Assembly (NCBI GenBank): GCA_944324855.1
Contig: CALUXY010000012.1
Span: 1-48,459 of the forward strand
Direction: 5' to 3'
DNA length: 48,459 bases
Source: Candidatus Gastranaerophilales bacterium
GTDB lineage: Bacteria > Cyanobacteriota > Vampirovibrionia > Gastranaerophilales > Gastranaerophilaceae
Below the pieces are notes generated by a model that saw nothing but the letters and a program-made list of their open reading frames with translations, made no database searches and was not told the DNA's origin. Below are positions 7,482 to 15,326 of this stretch, piece after piece. The position numbers and the translations under genes are program-made. Within the stretch, counting starts at the first letter, position 1. Each line of letters begins with the position of its first letter.

Positions 7482-10400
7482 TTAGAATTGATCAACGTTG
7501 AATCTGTCAGTTATGTGAACGATATCTTGAGAGTCTTTGAAGATTTTGTCGCCAACAGCTTTGTAGATACCGCCTCTTTTTGCTGCATCGTGTGCTGCAA
7601 ATGCGATTGGAGAGAAGTCAGAACCAATTACTGTATTAACTCCTTTTTGAGATAAGTTGTTTAAGTTTTTAGTTGTTTCTTGACCTAAGTTTCTGTCGAT
7701 TGAGAATTCATTAGGAACAATTACAATTCTGTCAACGTTTGTTGCACTGTTTCTGATAGCTGTTCTGTTATTGTTCATTAATGATGCATTTGTTAAATCG
7801 ATGTATACTAATTCACCGTTTGCAAATTCTGTTGTGTTTGCATTTGATGTGAAGATTTCAGCGTATTCAAATCTGTTGTCTTCAGGGTTGATGATTGCTA
7901 ATTTATCGCTGTCACAGTTGTTAACTGAGATGTTTTTAGCGTTTTCGATTGATAAAGTACCGTCTGTTGTGATGTTGTTTGCGATTACATTTTCAATAGC
8001 GTTTAATGTAACGTTGTTAGCTTTGATTGTTTCACCGTTTACTGTAACGTTGTCGGCTGTAATGTTAACATTGTTACCTGTTAATTTAACAGCTTCGTTA
8101 ACGATTGCATCACCTGTTTTGTTGTAGTTGATATTGCCTTTAGTGTTTGCTGTAAATTCATTACCGAATTCAGGGTTTTCGAATGTTAAATCTGATTCAC
8201 TGTTGAAAGTTGCATTGTTTGCTGCATTAACTTTGATATCACCTGTATATTTCGCATTTGAAGTTACGTTGTTAGCTTTAATATCTGCAGAACCGATTGT
8301 TGTATTGTTATCAACAGTTACGTCGTTGTTTGAATGAGCTTTGAAAGCATTTACGATAGAGTCAACGAATGATAATTTGTTTTCGCTGTTGAATTCAGCT
8401 TTATCTGCATTAACTTTGATGTTACCGTTGTGTTTTGCATTTGATACAACATTGTTACCTTTGATATCTGCAGTACCGATAGTTGAGTTTTTGTCTATAG
8501 CTACATCATTGTTTGAGTGAGCTTTGAAAACGTTTACTACTGTATCAACGAATGATAATTTTTCATTGCTGTTAAAGTCTGCTTTGTTTGCGTTAACTTT
8601 GATATCGCCTGCGTAGTTAGCGTTTGAAGAAGTTACGCTGTTAGCGGTCATATCAGCTGTATTGAATTCAGAATCATAGATACCGATTGTATTAGAAGCT
8701 TTTAATAATGCATCTTCTGCAACGTTTGTATCCCAGATAGTGATTTTGTTTGTTGAATCTAAGTTAAGAGAACCGATTTTAGTAGCTTCACCGTTGTTAC
8801 CAACTTTGTCCCAAGAACCAACGTAGATTTCGCCGTTGCTTGTAACTTTTAAAGTATCAGTGATATTAGAATCCATAACTTTTAAGATTTTGCCGTCGTT
8901 TTGGATGAATGTTGCATTGTCTGCGTTAACAACAACTTCACCGTTGTAGTTTGAATTTGTTGAGTTGATTGTTTTACCTTCAAATGTAGCTACTGTATTT
9001 TGTTTTCCTAAGATATTTTCCCATTTGTTATCTGTATTAACTTTGATGTTGTTAGCTGTTACTGTTTCATCTGCAACTGCTTTAATTGTGTTTGCTTTGA
9101 TATTGTCTAAGTTAACATTTTTACCGAAGAAACTTGTTAATTTAGAAACGAAGTTGCCGTAAGTATTGTCTGCTGTTAAGTTTTTATCTGTTTTGAACTG
9201 TAATTCATTGCCAGCAGATAATTTATATTTATCAGCGAATGCTTTGTTAACGTTTAAATCAGAACCGTTTTTAGTGAATGATAAAACATTTTTTGCATCT
9301 GCTGTTAATGTTCCGCCTACATTAGGGTTTACGAAGTGTAAGCTGTCAGGAGAAGTGAAGTTAGCATCTTTAGCTGTATTTAATGTGATAGTCCCATCGA
9401 TTGCTGTATTAGTAGATGTTACACCGCCTTTTGGTCCTACGTAGATTGAATCAATCCATTCACCTTTGCTAAAATCATAGTAAGGAATAATACCAACATT
9501 TCTGCCTGTAACTTTTAGGTTAGCATCACCAGTGATGTGGGAATCAGCAATATTAATATTTCTGAACATAGATTCTGCAACAACATTACCGATTTGTTTG
9601 CAATTGTCAATGATTATACTGCCCCAAGTATATAAATCTGCAGTTCCTTTTACTTCACTGTTAGAAACTTTTATTGAACCGAAGAAGTCTTCTTTTCCAA
9701 TGATTAAGTTCCAGATATCTTCTGCTGATGTTGGAAGATCAACTGCAGAATTAACTTTTAAGTTTCCGCTGATTTTTGAATTATCAACGCTTACATCTTG
9801 GATAGGAGAAGCAATTGTTAAATTACCATTTACGTTTGAATCTTTAATTGCTAATTTGTCTTCAGGTTTAGCAAAGAAAGAAGGTGTTTTGTCAACAGGT
9901 AATTTAATAGAAACGTTACCTTTATCTGTAATTAATTGAACGCCGCCGTTTGGTGTTTTGATTGATGCATTTGCAATTTGAATTGTGTTGCCGTTTTCAA
10001 ATTTTACATTGTGGTCAGCAAATTGTTTATTTGCTTCACTTGCCAGGAAGGTTGCACCATCAGTTGTTTGGAAAACGATGTTACCTTTATTTGCTGTGAT
10101 ATCAGCATTTTTTACATCAATACCTTTTGCAATGATTTTGATATCGTCTGCTTGGATTTTTGAGTTGTTTAAAACATTTTCAGTTCCAAAGATTGTTTCA
10201 CCGTCTTTGATTGCAACAACTGCATAATCATTTGTATATCCTGCTTGATTAATTTTTTCATTTAATAATTCTTTATTAGCTAAGTCAGTGTATTTAATAC
10301 CGCTTAAATCTTTTGTTGTTAACATTAAAGCACCGGCCGTTTCAAACTTGCCGCCTTGTAAAAGAATACCATTTGGGTTAGAAATAATAATTTGACCATT

Positions 10401-10766
10401 TTGTGCGGTAATTGTACCTGCAAATGTTGACATTCCTTGAGTAACATTATTTAATACAACATTATTTCCGTTTAAAAAGTTTAATGTTTGATTGCTTCCA
10501 ACGTTAAGTTGTCCCCAGTTAATAACTGCATCACCGTTAAAGTGTAAATTGGCTTCATTTTTATTTAAACCTAAAAGTCCGCCATTTGTAAATCCTTGGA
10601 AACCTCCTTCTGAACTAACGATGTTTGCACCGCCGGCACCAACGCCGCCAGTTATACTGTTTCCTAAAACTTCGCCGGTCATTTGATAACCGAATGCTGT
10701 CTGCATACCAAAGAATGCTAAACTTAAAACGCTTGCTGTTACTTTCTTAAATAAATTCCCCATCAT
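7482..10766 (-). CDS. Filamentous-haemagglutinin-like secreted exoprotein, 1094 aa
   Basis: A signal peptide (core VTASVLSLAFFGMQTAFG) leads into a TPS/haemagglutination-activity domain (about 30-160). This carries the family words VINWGQLNVGSNQTLNF, STFAGTI and the diagnostic NPNGI near residue 130. The rest is a long Asn/Thr/Val-rich beta-helix-like region. It includes 61-residue tandem repeats, coded at about 8190-8640, with the words FKAHSNNDV, IGSADIKANNV and GDIKVNA. Such proteins are secreted by two-partner secretion and work as adhesins or surface filaments. No TpsB pore gene lies in this window. Ribosome site AAGGATG precedes the ATG-ATG start. The C-terminal ~100 residues look globular and lack an obvious anchor. 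Confidence 0.85.
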   Translation of the reverse strand: MMGNLFKKVTASVLSLAFFGMQTAFGYQMTGEVLGNSITGGVGAGGANIVSSEGGFQGFTNGGLLGLNKNEANLHFNGDAVINWGQLNVGSNQTLNFLNGNNVVLNNVTQGMSTFAGTITAQNGQIIISNPNGILLQGGKFETAGALMLTTKDLSGIKYTDLANKELLNEKINQAGYTNDYAVVAIKDGETIFGTENVLNNSKIQADDIKIIAKGIDVKNADITANKGNIVFQTTDGATFLASEANKQFADHNVKFENGNTIQIANASIKTPNGGVQLITDKGNVSIKLPVDKTPSFFAKPEDKLAIKDSNVNGNLTIASPIQDVSVDNSKISGNLKVNSAVDLPTSAEDIWNLIIGKEDFFGSIKVSNSEVKGTADLYTWGSIIIDNCKQIGNVVAESMFRNINIADSHITGDANLKVTGRNVGIIPYYDFSKGEWIDSIYVGPKGGVTSTNTAIDGTITLNTAKDANFTSPDSLHFVNPNVGGTLTADAKNVLSFTKNGSDLNVNKAFADKYKLSAGNELQFKTDKNLTADNTYGNFVSKLTSFFGKNVNLDNIKANTIKAVADETVTANNIKVNTDNKWENILGKQNTVATFEGKTINSTNSNYNGEVVVNADNATFIQNDGKILKVMDSNITDTLKVTSNGEIYVGSWDKVGNNGEATKIGSLNLDSTNKITIWDTNVAEDALLKASNTIGIYDSEFNTADMTANSVTSSNANYAGDIKVNANKADFNSNEKLSFVDTVVNVFKAHSNNDVAIDKNSTIGTADIKGNNVVSNAKHNGNIKVNADKAEFNSENKLSFVDSIVNAFKAHSNNDVTVDNNTTIGSADIKANNVTSNAKYTGDIKVNAANNATFNSESDLTFENPEFGNEFTANTKGNINYNKTGDAIVNEAVKLTGNNVNITADNVTVNGETIKANNVTLNAIENVIANNITTDGTLSIENAKNISVNNCDSDKLAIINPEDNRFEYAEIFTSNANTTEFANGELVYIDLTNASLMNNNRTAIRNSATNVDRIVIVPNEFSIDRNLGQETTKNLNNLSQKGVNTVIGSDFSPIAFAAHDAAKRGGIYKAVGDKIFKDSQDIVHITDRFNVDQF
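8190..8640 (-). repeat. 183-bp tandem coding repeats in the exoprotein
   Basis: Two full copies and part of a third of a 61-codon unit. The phrase coding FKAHSNNDV occurs 183 bases apart (around 8339 and 8522) with synonymous and conservative changes. It adds turns to the predicted beta-helix and is a place where repeat number may vary between strains. Confidence 0.7.
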
Positions 10767-10951
10767 GATACATCCTTATAACTTAACTAATGTTACTTAC
10801 AACTTACTTACTTATAAAGATTAAAAAATAAAATAAATTGCGTGATTTCTGGCATGGATGTAACATTATTTTACAAAACTTTAAATACATTAAATGGTTG
10901 ATGGCATCTTGATTTATAACCATTAATATATTTATGGGGAAATGTACCGGT

Positions 10952-12142
10952 ATGGAAGCTTTAGATAATCAAATAAAAACTAGTTTTTCAAGTGAGTTAT
11001 ACCGCCAATATGGCTGGTTTAACGATATTTTTGTACCCCCTGTTCAGGAAGCAAGCGATGAATTTTTTGATAAAGGATTTGAATTCAAGCTTGTTTCAAT
11101 ATCTGAAAACATGAATATTTTAACCAAATCTGAAAGCTTTTTTGTTACAAAAGTTCAGGTTGGTCCCCGCAATGATATTTTTATAAGAATTTCCCAAACC
11201 GCAATTTCAGTAATATTAGACAAAATTTTAGGCAAAACAAATAAAAAATTCGATTTATCAAATATTTCTGACTTAGAGGCAAAAATAATTACTTCTTTTA
11301 ATGATTATTTATACGAAAAAATTTCGGATAATATAAATAAAGAAAATTTAACAAAACGTCCTGATGAAATAAATCTATCATATTTTGTCAGAAATATGAG
11401 TTCTGATGAGAGTGCCAGATTTGTTATATCAATACCAAAACAAATGCTTAATCCTTTAACTCTTGCAGAACCGGAAAATCCTGTTGATGACAGAGTATTT
11501 AAAGATGCATTATCAGAAGTTAATCTTCACATTGGTTCAACAATGTTTTCGGTTAACGATATCAAGCATATGTCTGTTGGTGATATTGTTGTGTTTGAAA
11601 ACAGTAACTCTCGTGAAATGACTCTGGTGTGTGATAATATTTTACAGAAATTTGCAATTAATCCGAATCAGGAATTAATAATCCCTTATGATGACAATGG
11701 AGGAGACGATATGGATAACAGCGAAAACGTTACAAACTTGTGGGACAGTCTGCAGGTTGAAATGAGTGCTGAATTTGATAAAGTAAAGATTTCTCTTGGA
11801 GAACTAAAAGATATTCAAGAAGGTCTTGTTGTTGATATAAGTTCTGTTTACAATAACAAAGTTTTTCTTAAAGTCGGTGACAAAATTATTGCAAAAGGTG
11901 AACTTGTTATAATCAATGACAGATACGGAGTTAAAATATCAAGTGTTACGGCAGAAGATATTATGGCTGGAGCTCCAATAAGTATTGCAGATGTAAATCC
12001 TGTTCCTCAAGGAGAACAAGCACCAGCCCAATCTGCAATTCAAAATCCTGATGCTCCTGCTCAAGCTCAGCCTGCAGCCGGCGGCGGTGGCGGAGATGAT
12101 TTCGACTATAGTGACTTTGATATTGATGCTGATGATTTATAG
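10952..12142 (+). CDS. Fused flagellar switch protein FliM-FliN (two SPOA domains)
   Basis: Flagellar C-ring component. Residues ~45-175 resemble the FliM middle domain (FIRISQTAISVILDKILG). A first SPOA domain lies at ~187-240 and a second at ~262-330 (VKISLGELKDIQEGLVV), followed by a Pro/Ala/Gly-rich linker and an acidic tail. Two SPOA domains in one chain is the SctQ (YscQ) layout; normal flagella split them between FliM and FliN. The FliM N-terminal CheY-binding motif is not seen. I prefer ATG 10952 because GGGGA at 10936-10940 can serve as ribosome site; an in-frame ATG at 10934 lacks one. An internal start at 11711 may make the FliN part alone. First gene of the operon, followed after 11 bases by fliO. 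Confidence 0.8.
   Translation: MEALDNQIKTSFSSELYRQYGWFNDIFVPPVQEASDEFFDKGFEFKLVSISENMNILTKSESFFVTKVQVGPRNDIFIRISQTAISVILDKILGKTNKKFDLSNISDLEAKIITSFNDYLYEKISDNINKENLTKRPDEINLSYFVRNMSSDESARFVISIPKQMLNPLTLAEPENPVDDRVFKDALSEVNLHIGSTMFSVNDIKHMSVGDIVVFENSNSREMTLVCDNILQKFAINPNQELIIPYDDNGGDDMDNSENVTNLWDSLQVEMSAEFDKVKISLGELKDIQEGLVVDISSVYNNKVFLKVGDKIIAKGELVIINDRYGVKISSVTAEDIMAGAPISIADVNPVPQGEQAPAQSAIQNPDAPAQAQPAAGGGGGDDFDYSDFDIDADDL
11699..11713 (+). promoter_or_regulatory. Internal ribosome binding site and start codon in fliM-fliN
   Basis: GGAGGAG at 11699-11705 lies 5 bases before an in-frame ATG at 11711. This is the best Shine-Dalgarno sequence in the operon. Initiation here would give a 143-residue protein holding only the second SPOA domain and the tail, which is the size and content of a FliN. 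SctQ proteins (YscQ, Spa33, SpaO) are known to make such a C-terminal product. The codons also simply encode Gly-Gly-Asp-Asp, so chance cannot be excluded. Confidence 0.6.
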
Positions 12143-12153
12143 GAGTAAGAGGT

Positions 12154-12522
12154 ATGGGGTATCTGACACATTTTATTGTATATATTTTAGCAATGATGAG
12201 CGTAATCGGAATCGCCTTGTTTGTATATAAACAATTTAGCGCAACAAATGTAAAAGGAAAACGCTCAGGTTCTTTGAATGTCGAAGAAGTGTTGACTCTT
12301 TCTCCTCGCAAAACTTTATACGTAATTAATGCTCACGGAGAAAAATTTTTAATTGCAGGAGATTTAGAACGTACTACTCTTATTTCAAAACTTGGCGATA
12401 AAAGGGATGCAAAAAATACAGTTGATTTATCAGAATTTATAAAGAAAGAAGATGTTTTATACTCACAGGAAAAAGAGCCTGTTATGAAAAATTTAGTAAA
12501 AAAATTAGGAGGGAGAGTCTGA
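12154..12522 (+). CDS. fliO: Flagellar export apparatus protein FliO
   Basis: FliO is a small one-pass membrane protein that helps assemble the FliP ring. This 122-residue protein has one membrane segment at ~5-25 (FIVYILAMMSVIGIALFVY). The typical cytoplasmic FliO domain follows (SLNVEEVLTLSPRKTLYVIN, then GEKFLIAGD). Its position directly before fliP is the canonical one. Because FliO is essentially flagellar and absent from injectisomes, it argues that the operon builds a flagellum despite the SctQ-like fused switch protein. Ribosome site TAGGAG at 12140-12145 overlaps the stop of the preceding gene. Confidence 0.8.
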   Translation: MGYLTHFIVYILAMMSVIGIALFVYKQFSATNVKGKRSGSLNVEEVLTLSPRKTLYVINAHGEKFLIAGDLERTTLISKLGDKRDAKNTVDLSEFIKKEDVLYSQEKEPVMKNLVKKLGGRV

Positions 12523-12548
12523 TAAATTCTCTTGAAAGGATATAAGAA

Positions 12549-13187
12549 ATGGAAGTTTTAAAAGATATAAATCCTGTTTTACAGATGTTGGTTGTAATGA
12601 CTGCTTTTTCATTACTTCCTTTTATGTTTTGCTGTATGACAAGTTTTCTAAGGTTTACGATTGTATTTTCAATGTTAAAAACAGCACTTGGGACTCAACA
12701 AGTTCCGCCTTCAATTGTAATTATAGGTCTTAGTATGATTTTGACATTCTACACCATGAGCGGTGTATTCCAAAAAATGTACGAATACGGTTCCGTACCT
12801 TACCAGTCATCAAAAAATATAGTTCTTGCAATGGAACAGGGTTCGAAACCTCTCAAAGAATTTATGATGAAACAAACACGAGAGAGTGATTTGGCGTTCT
12901 TTGTCGAGCTTGCAAGGAAAACACCGCCAAAATCTCCTGATGAAATTACAATGTGGGAGGTTGCTCCTGCTTATATCCTGAGTGAACTTAAAACCGCATT
13001 TGAAATAGGTTTTGTGGTATTTGTACCGTTTATTGTACTTGATTTAATCGTTGCAAATATCCTTCTGGCTCTCGGGATGTTCATGTTATCACCTACAATT
13101 ATTTCACTTCCGTTCAAGCTCTTAATATTTATTGCTGTTGACGGCTGGGCTCTAATTGTTCAAGGTCTGGTACAAAGTTATAATTAG
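12549..13187 (+). CDS. fliP: Flagellar export gate protein FliP
   Basis: Core subunit of the type III export gate. The 212 residues match the FliP/SctR family over their length: FLRFTIVFSMLKTALGTQQVPP early, and LGMFMLSPTIISLPFKLLIF with VDGW near the end. About four membrane segments are visible. The cleaved signal peptide of enterobacterial FliP is absent; the protein starts directly before the first membrane segment. Ribosome site AAAGGA lies 10 bases before ATG 12549. The next export gene (fliQ) is separated by a 175-base gap that contains interspersed repeats, which is unusual for this tightly packed cluster. Confidence 0.92.
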   Translation: MEVLKDINPVLQMLVVMTAFSLLPFMFCCMTSFLRFTIVFSMLKTALGTQQVPPSIVIIGLSMILTFYTMSGVFQKMYEYGSVPYQSSKNIVLAMEQGSKPLKEFMMKQTRESDLAFFVELARKTPPKSPDEITMWEVAPAYILSELKTAFEIGFVVFVPFIVLDLIVANILLALGMFMLSPTIISLPFKLLIFIAVDGWALIVQGLVQSYN

Positions 13188-13236
13188 TGAGGGGGGGTAA
13201 ATTGATTTGGTTGAAATTGCGCTTACTCGTTTAAAT
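13188..13236 (-). repeat. TTTCAACC...TTTACCCC family repeat inside the flagellar operon
   Basis: Read on the minus strand it has AATTTCAACCAAATCAATTT followed by ACCCCCCC. It matches copies at 31927-31965 (same strand, same ACTCG...GGTTGA and GGGGTAAA words), 43766-43789, 45658-45685 and 47970-47997. It begins at the fliP stop codon. Confidence 0.6.
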
Positions 13237-13262
13237 AAAGCTATAAGAGAAAAAACAGAATA

Positions 13263-13291
13263 CGTCATTGCGAGCGAAGCGCAGCAATCTT
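13263..13291 (+). repeat. GTCATTGC...GCAATCT palindrome between fliP and fliQ
   Basis: A single copy of the interspersed palindrome with stem ATTGC/GCAAT and inner word GAGCGAAGCG. It belongs to the same family as the many copies at 43.4-48.4 kb. It lies in the fliP-fliQ gap and would form a hairpin in the operon mRNA. Confidence 0.75.
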
Positions 13292-13362
13292 CCCAAAATA
13301 AAAACAGGTTGGGTATACTTGCCCAATAACACGAATTATTAAGATAAAATAAAGGATAAATT

Positions 13363-13854
13363 ATGGAAGTTTTATTAGAATATTTAGCAAAAGGTTTTAT
13401 GACAATGCTTTCGATATCGATGCCTTGCGTTCTTGTAGCTGCAGTTATCGGTTTGATTGTCGGTATTATCCAAGCTGTTACTCAGGTTCAAGAACAAACA
13501 ATCGCTGCGGCGCCTAAAATCTTTGCAGTATTTTTAGTAATAATCATTGGCGGTATGGGATTTATAAAACTTCTTACAAACCTTTTTGAAGAAGGAATGG
13601 GGCTTGCTTTCAATCTCGTTCCTAAAAGTGATAATTATGTATTGGCTGCAGATTATTATCGCTATACGTCGCCTTTGCAGCCTGGAGAATTATCTGAAAG
13701 ATATCCTCAAAATTTAAAAATCAGAGATGTCATAAGAAAACCGAGTGATGCTCCGTTTATTAATCAGGATGAAAAACTCAAATACGAAAAATCTCCAAGA
13801 ACTCCTATGCCAAAACCAAACTTTATTGAAACTAACAAAATTATAGGCAGGTAA
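13363..13854 (+). CDS. fliQ: Flagellar export gate protein FliQ with C-terminal extension
   Basis: Residues 1 to ~88 are a complete FliQ: two membrane hairpin segments with LVAAVIGLIVGIIQAVTQVQ and EQTIAAAPKIFAV, then GGMGFIKLLTNLFEEG. FliQ normally ends near residue 89. This protein continues for about 75 polar residues rich in Pro, Lys, Tyr and Arg (SPLQPGELSERYPQNLK onward) with no domain I can name. The tail should be outside the membrane and could contact other export or basal-body parts. AAAGGA lies 6 bases before ATG 13363. The reading frame is open throughout, so the tail is not an obvious frameshift product. Confidence 0.9.
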   Translation: MEVLLEYLAKGFMTMLSISMPCVLVAAVIGLIVGIIQAVTQVQEQTIAAAPKIFAVFLVIIIGGMGFIKLLTNLFEEGMGLAFNLVPKSDNYVLAADYYRYTSPLQPGELSERYPQNLKIRDVIRKPSDAPFINQDEKLKYEKSPRTPMPKPNFIETNKIIGR

Positions 13855-13856
13855 TA

Positions 13857-14192
13857 ATGAAAAAATTTATTTTAATATTAATGATTTGTTTGATGTCGTC
13901 ACCTTGTATGGCTTTTGAAAATTATATGCTGATGACAGATAAAACAATTACAGATATAAAAATAAGTAACGAAGAGATTATAACTGTAGAACCGATTAAT
14001 TCTTTAAAAGGCAAAGGCTGCGGTTTTGCAATGATGATAATTCCTCATAATGTAGGTACAACACGTTTATCTTTTAAAAAAGGTAAAAAACGTATGAACC
14101 TTTGTGTGAGAGTTACAGAACACAGTACTTGTATAAAACATGTAAACGGAGTTAAATTAGTTCCTGTTGATTTACCTCCGGAATTGAGATAA
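13857..14192 (+). CDS. Small secreted protein inserted between fliQ and fliR, 111 aa
   Basis: A signal peptide (MKKFILILMICLMSSPCMA) precedes about 90 residues resembling the N-terminal module of secretins and pilus-assembly proteins. The recognisable pattern is DIKISNEEIITVEPI, a hydrophobic strand, HNVGTTRLSFKKGKK, then a final strand. This pattern match is by eye and moderate. Four cysteines are present in the mature part. It starts 2 bases after fliQ stops, and fliR starts 1 base after it stops, so it is firmly inside the export operon. An exported beta-domain protein is not a standard member of that operon; a basal-body or periplasmic role is my inference. Confidence 0.7.
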   Translation: MKKFILILMICLMSSPCMAFENYMLMTDKTITDIKISNEEIITVEPINSLKGKGCGFAMMIIPHNVGTTRLSFKKGKKRMNLCVRVTEHSTCIKHVNGVKLVPVDLPPELR

Positions 14193-14193
14193 G

Positions 14194-14973
14194 ATGGACA
14201 ATTTTGTAGCACAATTTGGTTTAATGTTTCCAAAACTTGCCGTACATATTACTGCAGGTTTGATAGTTTTTGCTCGTGTACTCGGGTTTATACGGTTCGC
14301 TCCGGTATTTAACAGAAAAGAAATTAATACAATTGTGAAATTATCATTTTCTTTACTTATGACAGGTATTTTTATTGCAACTTTACATATAGGACAGCCG
14401 CCAGCCGATAATTCATTGCTGCTTTCTATTTTATTAAACTTCGTTGTAGGTGCAATGATAGGTTATATGGCGCAATTAATACTTCTTGCAATTGATGCCG
14501 GTGCTGATATGATAAATATGCAAATGGGTTTGACATCTGCTATGGTTTTAGATCCGACGACTCAAAGCCAAACATCAATACTGGGTAAATGTTTTTCATT
14601 GTTAGGTATATTAATATTTATTGAAGTTGGAGGACTCTACTGGCTTGTTAACGCTTTTATCCGGAGTTTTCAAGTATTTCCTGTTTATGCGGTTTCCGTT
14701 CCGCTTGCAAAGATTGTAAATATGGATTATCTTATAGAATTGTCCTCAAATGTACTTTATATGGGCTTACAAATAGCATCACCGGTTCTTCTTGCTACTT
14801 TAGGACAGGATATTATACTAGGTGTAATTTCAAAAACAGCTCCGCAAGTTAACGTATTTCAGTTGAGCTTTTTATTCAAACCTGTATTCGGGGCCGCAAT
14901 ATTGGTCTGGATTCTCCCTATGCTTGCAAATGTTATCTCAGACTATTTTAGATCTTATTCAAATATTTTTTAA
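14194..14973 (+). CDS. fliR: Flagellar export gate protein FliR
   Basis: FliR caps the FliP5-FliQ4-FliR1 export gate. The 259 residues show about six membrane segments and family words: VFARVLGFIRFAPVF near the N-terminus, DAGADMINMQMGL in the middle, PVLLATLGQDIILGVISKTAPQ..N towards the C-terminus. Length is typical. The genes that often follow (flhB, flhA) are not in this window; the downstream gene is an AMIN-like envelope protein, so the operon seems to end here. Confidence 0.92.
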   Translation: MDNFVAQFGLMFPKLAVHITAGLIVFARVLGFIRFAPVFNRKEINTIVKLSFSLLMTGIFIATLHIGQPPADNSLLLSILLNFVVGAMIGYMAQLILLAIDAGADMINMQMGLTSAMVLDPTTQSQTSILGKCFSLLGILIFIEVGGLYWLVNAFIRSFQVFPVYAVSVPLAKIVNMDYLIELSSNVLYMGLQIASPVLLATLGQDIILGVISKTAPQVNVFQLSFLFKPVFGAAILVWILPMLANVISDYFRSYSNIF

Positions 14974-15326
14974 TTATGTAAAATATTTCCTCTTTTATTA
15001 ATTTATCCCAATCTTTATAATTATTTTCTATTTAATTGTTAAGATATGTTACAAAAATTTCAACCTTATGGTCAAGGTTTAATATTTGATAAAAATTGGT
15101 CTGTAACTCTTTTAAATACAGCGATTCAAGGGTTTATTGCCTTGTGATTTAATCTTTTTTATTTTTTAGAAAATTCAATGGCTGAAAACCATGCAGGCAC
15201 ATGTGTTCCGGGTGTTTTTATATATTCTGTTAGACCATATGGTCTATATAAAGTTCAATCATAGGATTGATGTTCCAAACATGAAAACCATGTACTCTAT
15301 CATTAGGGAGAGAGAGAGAAAAATAA
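14974..15326. other. 353-base intergenic region with several small palindromes
   Basis: No gene is seen. It holds AACCTT-N6-AAGGTT near 15062, CAAGG-N8-CCTTG near 15126 followed by T-rich sequence (possible weak end of the flagellar operon), the perfect palindrome AGACCATATGGTCT near 15232, CAATC-N3-GATTG near 15256 and ACATG-N5-CATGT near 15279. A purine-rich GGGAGAGAGAGAG at 15306-15318 is the likely ribosome site of the next gene. I could not match it to a known riboswitch. Confidence 0.4.
15232..15245. promoter_or_regulatory. 14-bp perfect palindrome upstream of the AMIN-like gene
   Basis: AGACCATATGGTCT is perfectly self-complementary and lies about 80 bases before the start codon. The size fits a dimeric regulator operator. 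No regulator is identified. Confidence 0.35.

Noticed and set aside
7771..10686. Many plus-strand open frames opposite the large exoprotein
   Set aside because: They are shadows of a low-complexity Asn/Thr/Val-rich gene; no ribosome sites, no known domains, and the minus-strand product has a signal peptide and a TPS domain.
10852..10867. Sigma-54 promoter (TGGCAT...) before the flagellar operon
   Set aside because: The -24 half fits, but the -12 half lacks the required GC; not convincing.
10952..14973. Virulence-type (injectisome) type III secretion operon
   Set aside because: The fused switch protein is SctQ-like, but FliO is present and the gene order is FliO-FliP-FliQ-FliR. No injectisome ATPase, needle or secretin gene is seen.
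14974..15326. Riboswitch in the long gap before the AMIN-like gene
   Set aside because: Several small palindromes exist, but I could not match the core of a c-di-GMP, SAM, TPP or cobalamin riboswitch.
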